Origin: Salminus brasiliensis
Lineage: Eukaryota; Chordata; Actinopteri; Characiformes; Bryconidae
Length of the DNA: 64,000 nt
Assembly: GCF_030463535.1 (NCBI RefSeq)
Contig: NC_132891.1
Span: 10,342,949 to 10,406,948 of the forward strand
Reading direction: 5' to 3'
Positions 38,601 through 48,400 of this stretch are shown here, in pieces. The notes beneath the pieces are model-generated. The model did not search any database. It saw only the letters and a list, made by a program, of their open reading frames with translations, and was not told the DNA's origin. How positions within the stretch are numbered: position 1 is the first letter of the stretch; each line of letters starts with the position of its first letter. The position numbers and the translations under genes were made by a program.

Positions 38601-39488
38601 CTGTGCAAGACACCAGACTGCTCAAACATGCTTTACTCTTTCAATTAGACTTACTGTATTAGTGCTACTTCATTTATTGCGCAAGGGGCTCTAATTAGAT
38701 CTTTAACAGCACGACTCCTACCCATCTGAAGGAAACGCACGAAATTTTAGGAAGGGTAAAACAGCTCAAACACGCTGTTGCTAACGCTTGCGTAAGAAAT
38801 AAACAGTCTAAATGAAATGAGCAGTCGTGTGGCAGCAGTAGTAGCTTTGTTTTTGGGTCTTAAATGGGCTTATTTGATCTCTTTAGATTACATTTATTGC
38901 TTACTGCAAAACATGACTAAACTGCATCTGGAAATGAACTTATCGGCCCAACATTTAACAGGTTTAATCTTGCTTGAGATACTTTCCACCAGTAATGTCA
39001 GGGTCTTTTTCAAAAATGAACCAAAACCACCTGTTCAGCACAGAATGTACCATGTTCAGAAGATTTACAGTTGTTGTTTTAAAAAAAGGAAACCTCTACA
39101 GTAGATCGATTTATGTTCACTTAAGCCAGTTTTAGCACTTTTTCTCATTTTCATATGACATCGCTTTAGCCATGTACACCTCTGTAGCTTTCGCTTTAGC
39201 CATGCACACCTCACTAAATCTGAATAAATCTGGACACTGTTGGTTCTTCTATAAAAAACCTCAAAGGTGACCAAACATTTTCCAAACAGCTCTGAAAGCA
39301 GGAAGTCCTTGTGTGAGAGTCAAACTGTTTCACAAGCCTGGGCAAACAAAACCAGTGTTATTAAAGTAGAGAAAACTGACCCAAAAGCATCATCCTTACC
39401 CTGCTGCATCGATGTCTAGGAGTTCAATCTCGTCCGGACCCACCTCGTCGATGCCTGTGGCCTTCGGAGTCACGCTACAGCATCCCAT
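25920..39488 (-). CDS. Tandem PH-domain protein, PLEKHN1-like, complete
   Basis: Twelve coding exons in gene order: 39488-39400, 35854-35755, 34616-34566, 34351-34208, 34007-33921, 33801-33720, 33287-33151, 32044-31898, 31803-31717, 30543-30468, 26222-26146 and 25991-25920. The total is 1149 nt, giving 382 aa, and every junction is in phase. The protein starts Met-Gly-Cys-Cys, compatible with N-myristoylation plus palmitoylation. PH1 is about 110-215 (ERYLVLFSFHLLIL, EGILPLSAIEV, MFEISGP, CWIESIE). PH2 is about 260-360 (ERLLMLFPLDVLIL, LEFELTGDLMEPLLVSC, PEDYQNWIFQLQ). The tail is short and basic, ending KKRRS. The order and spacing of the two PH folds match human PLEKHN1, a phosphatidic acid/cardiolipin binder, but the long C-terminal tail of the human protein is absent. 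PLEKHN1 also lies near TTLL10 in human. It could instead be a teleost paralogue. A forkhead-like gene is nested antisense in the 26223-30467 intron. Confidence 0.82.
26340..26440. repeat. Partial retroposon-like repeat
   Basis: Carries AAACTCCCTCAGAACC and CCCATCCTCCTCTGGT, the 3' blocks of the repeat seen at 7530-7800. Confidence 0.45.
26728..27345. mobile_element. Foldback MITE, GGGTGTCCAAT ends
   Basis: The left arm GGGTGTCCAATATTATGGAC with GCAGGTTTTCATTC is mirrored by the right arm: GATTGCAATGAATACCTGCA, then CCTTTGTGGATAGCTTGGAC. It lies in the tandem-PH intron that also houses the nested gene. Confidence 0.55.
28327..29379 (+). CDS. Divergent forkhead (FOXH1-like) protein, nested gene
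   Basis: Three exons, 28327-28515, 28676-28771 and 28882-29379, join in phase 0 at GT-AG sites (gtaata/tctgtag, gtgagt/catctag). They encode 260 aa. A TAG lies in frame 10 bases upstream of the ATG, so this is the first Met; G follows the ATG. Residues about 41-115 read as a forkhead fold: SYLGLLACLLLDSPSKRLSN, then LLDKMTAF, then VKACLSSYTCFVKIP, then LWMLDK. This parallels the FOXH1 pattern of SPEKxL-LSEIL, a recognition helix followed by LSSYxCFVKV, then FW. The canonical Arg-His-Asn of the recognition helix is Lys84-Ala85-Cys86 here, and the usual helix-3 Trp is missing. Residues 116-260 have no recognised domain and I see no Smad-interaction motif. The gene sits antisense in an intron of the tandem-PH gene. 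Possible readings are a fast-evolving FOXH1 paralogue, a protein that no longer binds DNA by the usual helix, or, less likely, chance open frames. Confidence 0.62.
28536..28600. repeat. (TG)n(GA)n microsatellite in the nested gene's first intron
   Basis: An uninterrupted TG run of about 38 bases, then GTGAGTGTGTGTGAGAGAGAG. It sits between exons 1 and 2 of the forkhead-like gene. Confidence 0.9.
29443..29448 (+). terminator. Poly(A) signal for the nested forkhead-like gene
   Basis: AATAAA lies 64 bp after the TAG stop at 29379, on the same strand. A (TA)n microsatellite and an AT-rich run follow. The close placement supports a short 3' UTR and a functional transcription unit. Confidence 0.5.
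29611..29672. repeat. (TA)n microsatellite
   Basis: About 26 TA units followed by AAATAAATAAAT, just downstream of the nested gene's poly(A) signal. Confidence 0.95.
29758..29925 (+). mobile_element. tRNA-derived SINE
   Basis: An A-box-like TGGCTCAGCAGT (29769-29780; the consensus is TRGCNNAGYNGG) and a B-box-like GGCTCGATACC (29805-29815) sit at tRNA spacing, followed by a tRNA-unrelated body. Intronic in the tandem-PH gene. Confidence 0.65.
31058..31498 (-). mobile_element. MITE, CACTATATGGACAAAAGT family, copy 5
   Basis: Reverse orientation, from TGTTTGTGGACACCCC to CAGTACTTTTGTCCATATTG, with GTAGAGAAGTACTGCCAATA and GAGACAGTTACTCCAACAAA. Intronic in the tandem-PH gene. Confidence 0.75.
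32270..32745 (+). mobile_element. MITE, CACTATATGGACAAAAGT family, copy 6, both ends present
   Basis: Starts CACTATATGGACAAAAGTAT and ends GGGGTGTCCACAAACATATG, then GACAAA. It is the best-preserved copy in the window and the reference I used for the family. Intronic in the tandem-PH gene. Confidence 0.8.
34909..35413. repeat. About 21-bp AT-rich minisatellite, about 22 degenerate units
   Basis: Unit close to TTGTTCCCTCAGTTTAATAA with variants TTCCCCCAATTTAATAAA. A block starting TTCCCCCAATTTAATAAATA is duplicated about 112 bp apart (near 35012 and 35124). Intron between exons 2 and 3 of the tandem-PH gene. Confidence 0.85.
36341..37760. repeat. 20-bp minisatellite, 71 units with no indels
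   Basis: Consensus GATGCAGGSCTAGTRAGTAM. The array holds exact 20-bp register for 1,420 bp, which is 71 units. Substitutions cluster at fixed positions and are denser after about 37020. Higher-order copying is visible: 37021-37098 recurs at 37241-37318, 11 units on, and a four-unit block near 36621 recurs at about 36701. It lies in the first intron of the tandem-PH gene. Confidence 0.97.
37762..39399. other. First intron of the tandem-PH gene, remaining part
   Basis: AT-rich noncoding DNA with a short TA run at 37925-37955. No coding sequence or recognised repeat family. Confidence 0.4.
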
Positions 39489-40758
39489 GTCTGCCGAGCC
39501 CACTGTCTCCTCTGTTCTCCTCTGTCTTTTTCCACACTGTGGCCCAGTGGTCCCTCCCTGTGGCTACACACTGAGGGCCATCTGCCCCTCTGCCCCGCTC
39601 ACCCCAACAACCTGCCCTGCACCCTGACCTAAACAGAGCCACGCGCTCTGACTTTAGGGGGTGGGGGGCTGCAGGGAGGCAACAACAACACTTGCGGCAA
39701 TAGAGAAAGACAGCTTCTAAAGCCAAGATGTGGAATGAGGGTTTGGGTCACGCCTTGCCTCGATGCCGATCTGTGCTCCAGCTAAAACGAACAAGAGGAA
39801 AGTGTCAAGAAGCTTTGAGAAACGCACTACAAGCTACGAGTAGACCTGCTGTATATAGAAAGACACATGTGCTGCACTCTTTCTTCCTGTCAGTTTGAGC
39901 CGTGACGCAGCTGTGGCCTAGCCAACTTCCTCACTCAGTCCTCAGCAGTTTCGACCTGAGCCATCTAACTGCTGCCTCTCTGCCCTGGCAATATAAATGA
40001 AACTATTAATTAGAGCAAGCGTGACACACGGAGGAGATCTAGAAGCCACACTGCTGGAATAATACCCAGATAAGATGATTACATGTCGAGGAGCCCGTGT
40101 ACAAACAATGGTAGTCACAACAGCAAACCACAAGCTGAATGTGAGGTGTGAGGTGTGTGTTTATAGGGAGGGATGGTACACAAAGTTCAGCTGAATTTGG
40201 GGTTAGTACTTTGTACGTTGTTTGCTTGGTTGATATGTTTGTACCACAGTGTGGAGCACTGCTATGGCACTCATGACATACTTTATTGACCTCTCTTGGC
40301 CTTGTTGGTTATTTTTTCTGTTACAGTCACAGTTCTGGTTTTGGTCATTGTACCTGGGAGAGAACCTCATAATCGCTTTTGTTTACACTTGTAGTTGATA
40401 CAGCAGGAAACTATCCAGGCTGTCCATATTCTCAGTGTTCACTGGTGAATTCTGCTATTAGTAGCCACCAGGTTGGGTTTGGCACTATGACTTTTTAATA
40501 TTGTGATATTCTACCTGGTCAAATTGCCCACCCTTAACACCACAGGTGCCAAAAGCTTAAGTAATTGTACTTCATACGTGTAGTACATACCTGCACTTTA
40601 CTCTGGTGTCATTCCAAGTATATATTTTTGAAACTGAGTACTTGTATTTTTACATTTCTAAGATCCAAAACACGTTTTGACCTCCAATGTACTCAATTAT
40701 AATTACTATTAAAAATCTCAAGGCCCATTCTTTTCTCTTGCAGAGATTCTGTGCAGTT

Positions 40759-40880
40759 CATCCATCCATCCATCCATCCATCTTCCTGGTCAGGGTTGCT
40801 GTGGGTCCGGAGCCTACCTGGAATCATTGGATGCGAGGCAGGAATACCCCCTGGACAGGCTGCCAGTCCTTTGCAGGGTC
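40759..40880 (+). repeat. (CATC)n-linked retroelement fragment
   Basis: (CATC)5 followed by TTCCTGGTCAGGGTTGCTGT, then CCTGGACAGGCTGCCAGTCC, a common fish LINE 3'-region pattern. Confidence 0.5.
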
Positions 40881-40905
40881 TGTGAGTTTAAATTTCTTGG
40901 TTTTA

Positions 40906-41548
40906 TTAAAGCAACACTGTGTAGTAGGGCTATGCAATTAATGGGAAATTAATCAAAAACAACTTTTAGAGCATTTAGCCCATGCCAATTATTTAGATTT
41001 CTTTTAGTTTGTTAGTATTTTCCCCTCTGTGCGTGTTCTGTCCCTTTAAACATTTTCTACCATGTGTGTAGTCACATGACTATGCCCGGTCTAGTCTGCG
41101 ACATGGAAACATCATGGAAGAGAACTCCAACACCGAGCCAACCGAGCAGCTCGAGCAGCTTACGTAATCGTTCATTGATTGTAATCGAGGTAGAAATCCC
41201 AGCACTACTATGTAGCATTTTTTAATCTTAAAATGTATCTGCTTCAGAAAATAGATAGCAGCTTCAAAATCATTGTAACTTACCAGTAATAGGGGGAATA
41301 GCCTTGCTGCCATTGACACACTGCTAACTGCAGCATGTAACTTTGGAGGAGCAGGCTAGATAACGCTCGTGAGAATTGTACAATGCCACCTAACCCTGGT
41401 CATATTCATGTCCATGGATCGTTCGATATTACTCAGCCCGTCCAGAAAAACATGTCCTTTAGTAGTGGCTCAAAGCGCAAGTTACACTTCCTGACTGTAG
41501 GGGGGCCCAGGAACAAGAAATGCCAATTTTCCATAGAGTTGCTTTAAA
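40906..41548. mobile_element. Foldback MITE, about 50-bp inverted ends, copy B
   Basis: Starts TTAAAGCAACACTGTGTAG and ends CTGTAGGGGGGCCCAGGAAC, then AAGAAATGCCAATTT, then TTGCTTTAA. Internal blocks such as TTACCAGTAATAGGGGGAAT, with GCCTTGCTGCCATTG, match copy A at 17214-17900. Confidence 0.6.
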
Positions 41549-41816
41549 ACATCCAGCTAAAAATGTATCAGTGTAAAATGATACTGCCCACAACTCTGCT
41601 AAACTGTCTTTGTGAAAATTTTTTTTTTACTTATATATATAGTTAAATATGTTTAAATATTTAGGTTTATTTACTTTTGCTTGAATATTTTTGACACCAT
41701 ACTTTTAATTGAGTAAGATTGTAACAAGGACTCATACTTTCACTTTAGTAGTACACTTTCTCTGTACTTTTTCCACCCCTAGTTTCCACACACAACACAA
41801 AACCACAACGTGAATG

Positions 41817-41818
41817 CG

Positions 41819-41851
<33 letters not shown>
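41817..41851. repeat. (TG)n microsatellite
   Basis: About 16 uninterrupted TG units in intergenic DNA. Confidence 0.95.
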
Positions 41852-41854
<3 letters not shown>

Positions 41855-42278
41855 ATAGCCCAAAACCTTTAGGTTGAATCAAAAATGTCCAGCTGACAGT
41901 GCAGCTGTGGTCAGACACTGACTACTACTAATGGATTAGATGGCACAAAACAGAGAACACTCTGAAACAGACTTGTGTAATGTGCATATCTCAAAGTCTA
42001 GTATAGTCATAATTGTACAGCAACTCAGAGGAAGTGTTTGTACTTGGGTTTTCACCTGAATTTTTACTTGTGCTGCCATGTATGTTGTTTGGTGGAACAG
42101 GAAAAAGTGATGTTAGATCTGGTTGTTCACTGTTACTTTCAGTTCACACTGGTGACCTTTACAGACATTTCTGGGCCTTTTAGACAAGAAACAGTGCAGC
42201 AGCTAACCGTGCATAATTATTCGAATTATTAGCATTATTATCTTATAGTCGTATATAAACCCCACATTTTAGAATTTA

Positions 42279-42551
42279 GAAAAAAAGAGGACCTGCGTCT
42301 ATGGTTGAAGATGCTAAATCTAAAACATCTAACCAAACATCCAAACGCCTGCTTATACCATTTTGTGGAGGAGAAACCAACACCAGAACATTCTTACCGA
42401 GAGAAATGACTTGGTTATGCAGCTCCAGTGAGGTGGACACAGTGGTTCTTAGCTAAATTAGCTCAAACACCCAACGCGTCTGTTCACCAAAACCTCATTA
42501 CCAAGTTTCTCCTCCACAAACGCATGGACATTATTTTCCTCTTTTTTGCGT
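42279..42551. mobile_element. Foldback MITE, AAAAAGAGGACCTG ends, copy 1
   Basis: The left end AAAAAAGAGGACCTGCGTCT with TTTTGTGGAGGAGAAACC is mirrored by the right side: AGTTTCTCCTCCACAAACG, then CCTCTTTTTTGCG. A second copy is at 44694-44874. Confidence 0.6.
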
Positions 42552-42729
42552 CTTATACTTGGGGGAGCACCTAGTTCCTAGCACTTAGTTCATGCATATT
42601 TCTGTTATCCTGCAGCATGTTATATCCTGTACGTCCATTCTTACTCCAGTGAAAGAGAAGGTTCTTGCATTTTTAGCACTATTTGTGCTATTTGTGCTGT
42701 TAATCAAATGTTTTCTGGATTCCTGCCCA

Positions 42730-42965
42730 TGGCCTAAAGTTTAGGGGAGCAGGCTTGGGACCAGATGGTTGCTGGTTCAATCCTCTGGACTGGCAGTAAG
42801 GGGAATCGGTGAAAGTGAAGTAACGGCACATTCTTATCCTCAGCCTAACCCATGCATCTAACCCTCAATACCCTTCCAGATTCTGAGGTGGCTGCCCACT
42901 GCTCCTGTAGTGTGTTCACACTGCCCTTTTTAATAGTGTGAGTGGGTATGTTTGCTGCCACAGAT
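42730..42965 (+). mobile_element. Probable tRNA-derived SINE
   Basis: B-box-like GGTTCAATCC at 42774-42783, about 40 bp after a weak A-box-like GTTTAGGGGAGCAGG. The body ends with GTGGCTGCCCACTGCTCC, similar to the body of the 29758 SINE (GCTGCCCATTGCTCC). Confidence 0.5.
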
Positions 42966-43390
42966 GGGGTAAATGCAAAAGTTGAATTCCGTGCTGTGCA
43001 ATAGGTGTGAATTGTGTTTCTTATTTCTGATTTGTGTTTTAATTTCTTTGTTCATAGTCACAGCTCACATTCACACCCTTTTTCTGTCGGATGTGACTTT
43101 CTTTATGCACATGTCTCTTCACTTCATCCTTCATAATGTTTGTCTGTTTTTAATCTTAGCGAAAGAGGAAATGCAGTCACTGGCCATTTGATCGATAAGG
43201 TTGTACCACAAGGTTGCTCTGTTCTTGCACCCTAATCTATTAAAAGTAGATTTTATCACCTCCATTGGCCTTTCTAGTCCAAGACATGGTAGAACTTAGC
43301 AACAAGACTTGTTTTTGTGCAAATTCTTTAACATTTTAAACATAGTCACATCTTAGGTGTATACTTTCTTGTACTGGGGAGTTTACTACA

Positions 43391-44376
43391 GTGTGTGCAG
43401 AATTATTAGGCAAGTTGTATTTGAGAGGATTATTTTTTATTATTGAACAACTATGTTCTCAATCAACCCAAAAGAATCATAAATATCAAAGCTTAATATT
43501 TTTGGAAGTTGGAGTGTTTTTTTTTATTTGGCTATCTTAGGAGGATATCTGTTTGTGCAGGTAACTATTACTGTGCAGAATTATTAGGCAACTAAATAAA
43601 AAACAAATATATACCCATCTCACTTGTTTATTTTCACCAGGTAAACCAATAGAACACAACATTCAGAAATAAACATTTCTGACATTCAAAAACAAAACCA
43701 AAAACAAATCAGTGACCAATATAGCCACCTTTCTTTACGATGACACTCAAAAGCCTTCCATCCATAGTTGTCAGTTGCTTGATCGGTTTATGATCAACAT
43801 TGCGTGCAGCAGACACCACAGCCTCCCAGACACTGTTCAGAGAGGTGTACTCTCACAGGTTCTCTATGGGGTTCAGATCAGGTTAACAAGGGGGCCATGT
43901 CATCATTTTTTCTTCTTTTAGACCCTTACTGGCCAGCCACGCTGTGGAGTACTTGGATGCATGTGATGGAGTATTGTCCTGCATGAAATCATGTTTTTCT
44001 TGAACGATACCGACTTCTTTCTGTACCACTGCTTGAAGAAGGTGTCTTCCAGAAACTGGCAGTAGGTCTGGGAGTTGAGCTTCACTCCATCCTCAACCCG
44101 AAAAGGTCCCACAAGTTCATCTAGATGATACCAGCCCATACCAGTACCCCACCTCCACCTTGCTGGCGTCTCACGTTTCTTGCGACCCTGTTGGCTATTT
44201 GCCATGAAACGCTTGATTGTTCGGTGATCATGCTTCAAAAGTTTGGCAATTTCAAGACTGCTGCATCCCTCTGCAAGACATCTCACAATTTTTGACTTTT
44301 CAGAGTCCGTCAAATCTCTCTTCTGACCCATTTTGCCAAAGGAAAGGAAGTTGCCTAATAATTAAGCACACCTTAT
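43391..44376 (-). mobile_element. Internally deleted Tc1/mariner element
   Basis: Terminal repeats GTGTGCAGAATTATTAGGCA (left) and TTGCCTAATAATTAAGCACA (right) face each other; an extra left-end copy lies at 43571-43592. The minus-strand open frame 44331-43918 (137 aa) starts with a transposase HTH (LTDSEKSKIVRCLAEG, HDHRTIKRFM), then jumps to the catalytic-domain part (FLEDTFFKQWYRKK). The C-terminal catalytic part is frameshifted and truncated. Not active by itself. Confidence 0.85.
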
Positions 44377-44693
44377 ATAGGGTGTTGATGTCATTAGACC
44401 ACACCCCTTCTCATTACAGAGATGCACATCACCTGATTTACTTAATTGGTAGTACCTTCATTCTCACCACATGACAAGAGAGAAGAAGGCACTGTCCATA
44501 TCCACCTTATTTTTAATGAAACAATAAGGGTGGCCATCTTTATTTACTTTGTGTTAGAACTCGGGTGCGACAGCAGATCTACTGATTGAGTACAAGCACA
44601 GTGCTCTTAAACATACAGCATGAGTAGTTTGTCATAATCATTTAGAGAAAAGGGAAATGAACAGAAGTGTTGTCATAGAATTATATGATGCCC

Positions 44694-44874
44694 TTTAAAG
44701 GACAGGACCTGTGTCTATGGTTGAAGGCGCTAAATCTAAAACTTCCCCCAAAACGTCACATGTCTTACCATTTTGTGGAGGAAAAATGGTAAGAGCAGAC
44801 GTGTGGAGGTTTGGGTGGATGTAATAAATTTAGCACCTTCAACCACAGTCGCAGATCCTCTTTTTTTCTTTGGA
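44694..44874. mobile_element. Foldback MITE, AGGACCTG ends, copy 2
   Basis: The left arm AGGACCTGTGTCTATGGTTG with AAGGCGCTAAATC is the reverse complement of the right arm: AATTTAGCACCTTCAACCAC, then GATCCTCTTTTTTTC. It is shorter and more perfectly palindromic than copy 1. Confidence 0.65.
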
Positions 44875-44925
44875 TGTGGTGCCTCACAACACAACAAGAT
44901 TTTCTGTGTTGTGTGGGAAAGCTAG

Positions 44926-45113
44926 TAAGGCCTGGAGGGCACCTTGCCCTGCACATTTTAGTGCTTTGCCTGCTCCCAACCCACCTGATGAAAATAATCA
45001 GCTCTTTAACAAGCCCTTTCAGAGTTGCAGGGGTGTGTTAAGGCAGGGAATCCACTAAAATGTGCAGGGCAGTGTGCCTCCAAGACCAGGGTTGAGAAAC
45101 ACTGCTCTAAATA
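44926..45113. mobile_element. Foldback repeat, GGTTCCCAACCCTGGT family, complete
   Basis: The left arm GGCCTGGAGGGCACCTTGCC with CTGCACATTTTAG is mirrored by the right arm: CTAAAATGTGCAGGGCAGTG, then GCCTCCAAGACCAGGGTTGA. Confidence 0.65.
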
Positions 45114-45365
45114 GCTCTAAATATGTTAAAAATAACCTCTTTGAATGTTGGGTTAGCATAGGTAGCCACTTTATGGTCATTTATGCTCAGTGTCCACATC
45201 AGTAGCCTAGTGCAGACTGCATTCACTTTTAATATGATATGACCATAAATCAATAGAAACGAAAGGACCAAAAATTCAAACCCGGAATAAGGTGGATACT
45301 AGCCAATTTGACCTTTCTAGGTCTCAAAGACTTGAAAGAATATAAAATAAGGCATCTGAAATTGC

Positions 45366-45371
45366 TTTATT
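45366..45371 (-). terminator. Poly(A) signal for ttll10
   Basis: A minus-strand AATAAA lies about 105 bp after the ttll10 stop codon at 45477-45479. It is the first such hexamer downstream of the stop. Confidence 0.55.
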
Positions 45372-45476
45372 CAAATCTTTGAGTCTTTCATTCACAGTCA
45401 TTCATTGCATATTCTAATAGCGAGAGCACCTCATAGTTACTTTTGACATCACCTGACTCAAAACAGCAGCATGATG

Positions 45477-48400
45477 TCATTTATGTCCACCTTTAGTCTT
45501 TACTGGTGAGCTCTTCTCTGTGGACAGAGAAGGGGACAGTTCTGACTTCTCTGAGCGTAAAGGCTGGCAAGAGAGTGTCTGGGTCAAGTCAAACTCATCT
45601 GGCCTGAGGTAAGCGCTCCATCCATCCTGGCCTGATCGAGTCTTGAGCCCACGGCTTAGGGTTGAACTTTCGCTCAGAGCAGGAGTGGATAGAGACACGA
45701 TGGTACTCTTAGACCTTGCTGGCCCAGGTGGCGTTCTGTGGTCAGAGGTCATTCCAGACTGCTGCCAAGTGCACTTGTTGAGCTGCAGTTCCACACGACT
45801 GGCTTTGCTAGGGCGCGGGCGACTGTGGGTCATCTCTGCAGGTTTAGCGCTGAGATTCTTTTGGGTCATGGCTGTTTTTCCTGAGAGCTGCTTAGACTGA
45901 GGCTCAGCAAGCTGTTGTGAACATGAAATGGCACTGATACCAGGTGGGGTGGAGCCTGAGGAGGTGATGTGGGAGGGGCATACTGAGAAAGGCACATTAT
46001 GGTTGACTTGGGTTTCTGAGGTATTTGTGACAGATTTCTCATTGACTGAAGGCTGTTTTGGCTCGACTGGCTCCTCAGAAGTTGAAGCCCATGAACTGGA
46101 AGAGGAAGTATTGGCTAATGGGGAAGATACAAAATGACTGGTTGTGATTTCAGAGCAACGTGTGGACCCAGTGCTCTGATTGGCTAAATGATTTCCATTT
46201 GCTGCCATAGTAGTTTTATCTGTTTTCTTTGAAGCAGCCCTGCTCTTGGTGTGGGCCGTCCTGAGGCAGCCTGCTGTTCTGCTCCTTTGCTTCGAGGGAG
46301 GTATGCCTGCACTCTCACCACAGTACAGCAGTACAAAGTCTTTCTGGCTGCTCAGAGGCAACAGCTTCAGCCCACAGCGGGATTTACTGAAGATCTCGAA
46401 GGCAAGGTCTAAGAAAAGAACAAAGAAATGCTGTTATGCTGTGAAGCCCATAGCGGCAAGACTTGGGTGTGGTCAAGTTGCAAAGAATGATAAAAACCAC
46501 AAGTGCAATTTCACATATACATGGTATACATGCATCACATCTGCTCACACACATTTGCACCCTCTCACACTCACTCTATTAACTGTGTGCTGCCTTATAT
46601 TAGCCTTACCTCCCTCACCCTTCTTGACTTCTTAACTTGGACGTATGATGTTAAGAATAAAGGCATTTAAACGATTCTAGGCTTAAAGGTTCCTATATGA
46701 TTTTTGTCTGGGATGTACACTTCTAGGAAAACCTCCTAATTGGTATACAACCCTAACATCAAGGCTCTTCAACTCATGTCCTGTTAGGCCAGTATCTAAT
46801 TTCTGCCAAATTCCTGCTTCAACACACCTGGTTTAACACATCTGTTACTTAACAGGTTTAGTAGGTGTGTTTGAGCAAGGAAATCCTCAAACCGTGCTGC
46901 AGTCCTCCAGGTTTAGAGTTGAAGGGACATATTTATTTCATTGCATAGCATACAAGGACAGACATTTGTGCATTGAAATGCTTATGGCATTAAAAAGGTT
47001 CTTCTTCGTGTGTCATGTACAACACTGGTTCTTTAAAGAACCATCCATTAAAAGGTTCTCCTCTTCCGACCCCTCCAAACAACCCCTTTTGAGCCTTTCT
47101 TTTTAAATAATAGAGTGTGGGTTTGGCCTTACCCAGGGTTTCAGTGACTGTCCTTGGGATGACGTCCTTTAGCACTTCACAGTTAGTATGAAGGGCGGGG
47201 TTGCAGTTCATTTCAAGCAGCCAGACCTGCACACAACAGAGTGCTAAGAATTTAATAGGCCTACAAGCAAGCTTTCTCTAGAAACCAAGTAAGCGGGTAG
47301 CATGATTTCACACAGTAGGGCAAAAGGCATGCTGTTTCTGTTATTGTTCTGCATTATTCAGTACATAATAAGATATGGTTGATCATTCGATTGTTTATTA
47401 ATCAGGTTCTAACCATTAGATGGCATCCTTACCTTACTATTCTGATATAAAATGCCATTTTGTAAATCTGTAAATTATGATTTACAGATTTATGATCCTC
47501 CTGCTCGCATTCTGATTTCATTAAGGTCTAGAAGCATCATCTGCACAAATATTACCTTTACATTAGAATCATCAGAAGAAAGCATTTCATGTGTCCTCAT
47601 CACAACATCTAAACAAGTCTGATGCATTTTGGACTGAGGAGGTTAAAATTGATCTTTTTGGCTCCAATTAGCCAAATAAAAAGTGAATTTCAGAATTGCA
47701 GAATTTCATGAAAAAAACACTCTCCAGCATTAAGCACCGGGGTGGATCGATCATGCAACATCCAGCAAATTCTGGAAGCAAACATCACACTGTCTACTAA
47801 AAAGTTGATGTCCCATCGCAGAATGCTCGCATTCTGATTTCGTTAACAATTAGAAACATGAGGTAATTGGTGAAGTAGGCAAACTTACTGCGCTGAATGT
47901 ACTGCCTAACTTCTCTATCCATTGTATTAATCATGCATTTATGTCATATAGTGATGCATCATGAATTAGTTCACAGACAGATGTGTTTACCTCTGGTTAT
48001 GACATTATGTATGTATTTCTATAATTTTGCTTTTCCTTTCTGCACACAGATAAAGACCTCTGTTTAAGCCCTGTGCATCCCAGCACTGTATGGGTTAATT
48101 CCAGTTCCAGAATGTTTAGGATTTCTGCATAATTTAGTGGTTAATGATTCAAGACATTAAGAATGTCATTCAGAGTGAAATGCTCTGTACTGTAGAAACT
48201 TACAACGTCAGAATTGTTTACAATGGTAGTGACGGGAGCCAGACCTTCAAAGCAATTCATATCTCTAAATAGAGATGGACAAATCAGTGGTTTTAGGGGG
48301 CTGATATCAATCTCCATTCAATTTCCAGTACGTTCAGCCAATCGCAGATGGGCCCCATGTTAACCATTTCAGGCAAACTTGGAAATACATCACCGTGCAT

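Noticed and set aside
43918..44331. 137-aa minus-strand open frame as a host gene
   Set aside because: It is flanked by Tc1 terminal repeats and has transposase HTH sequence, so it is a transposon remnant.
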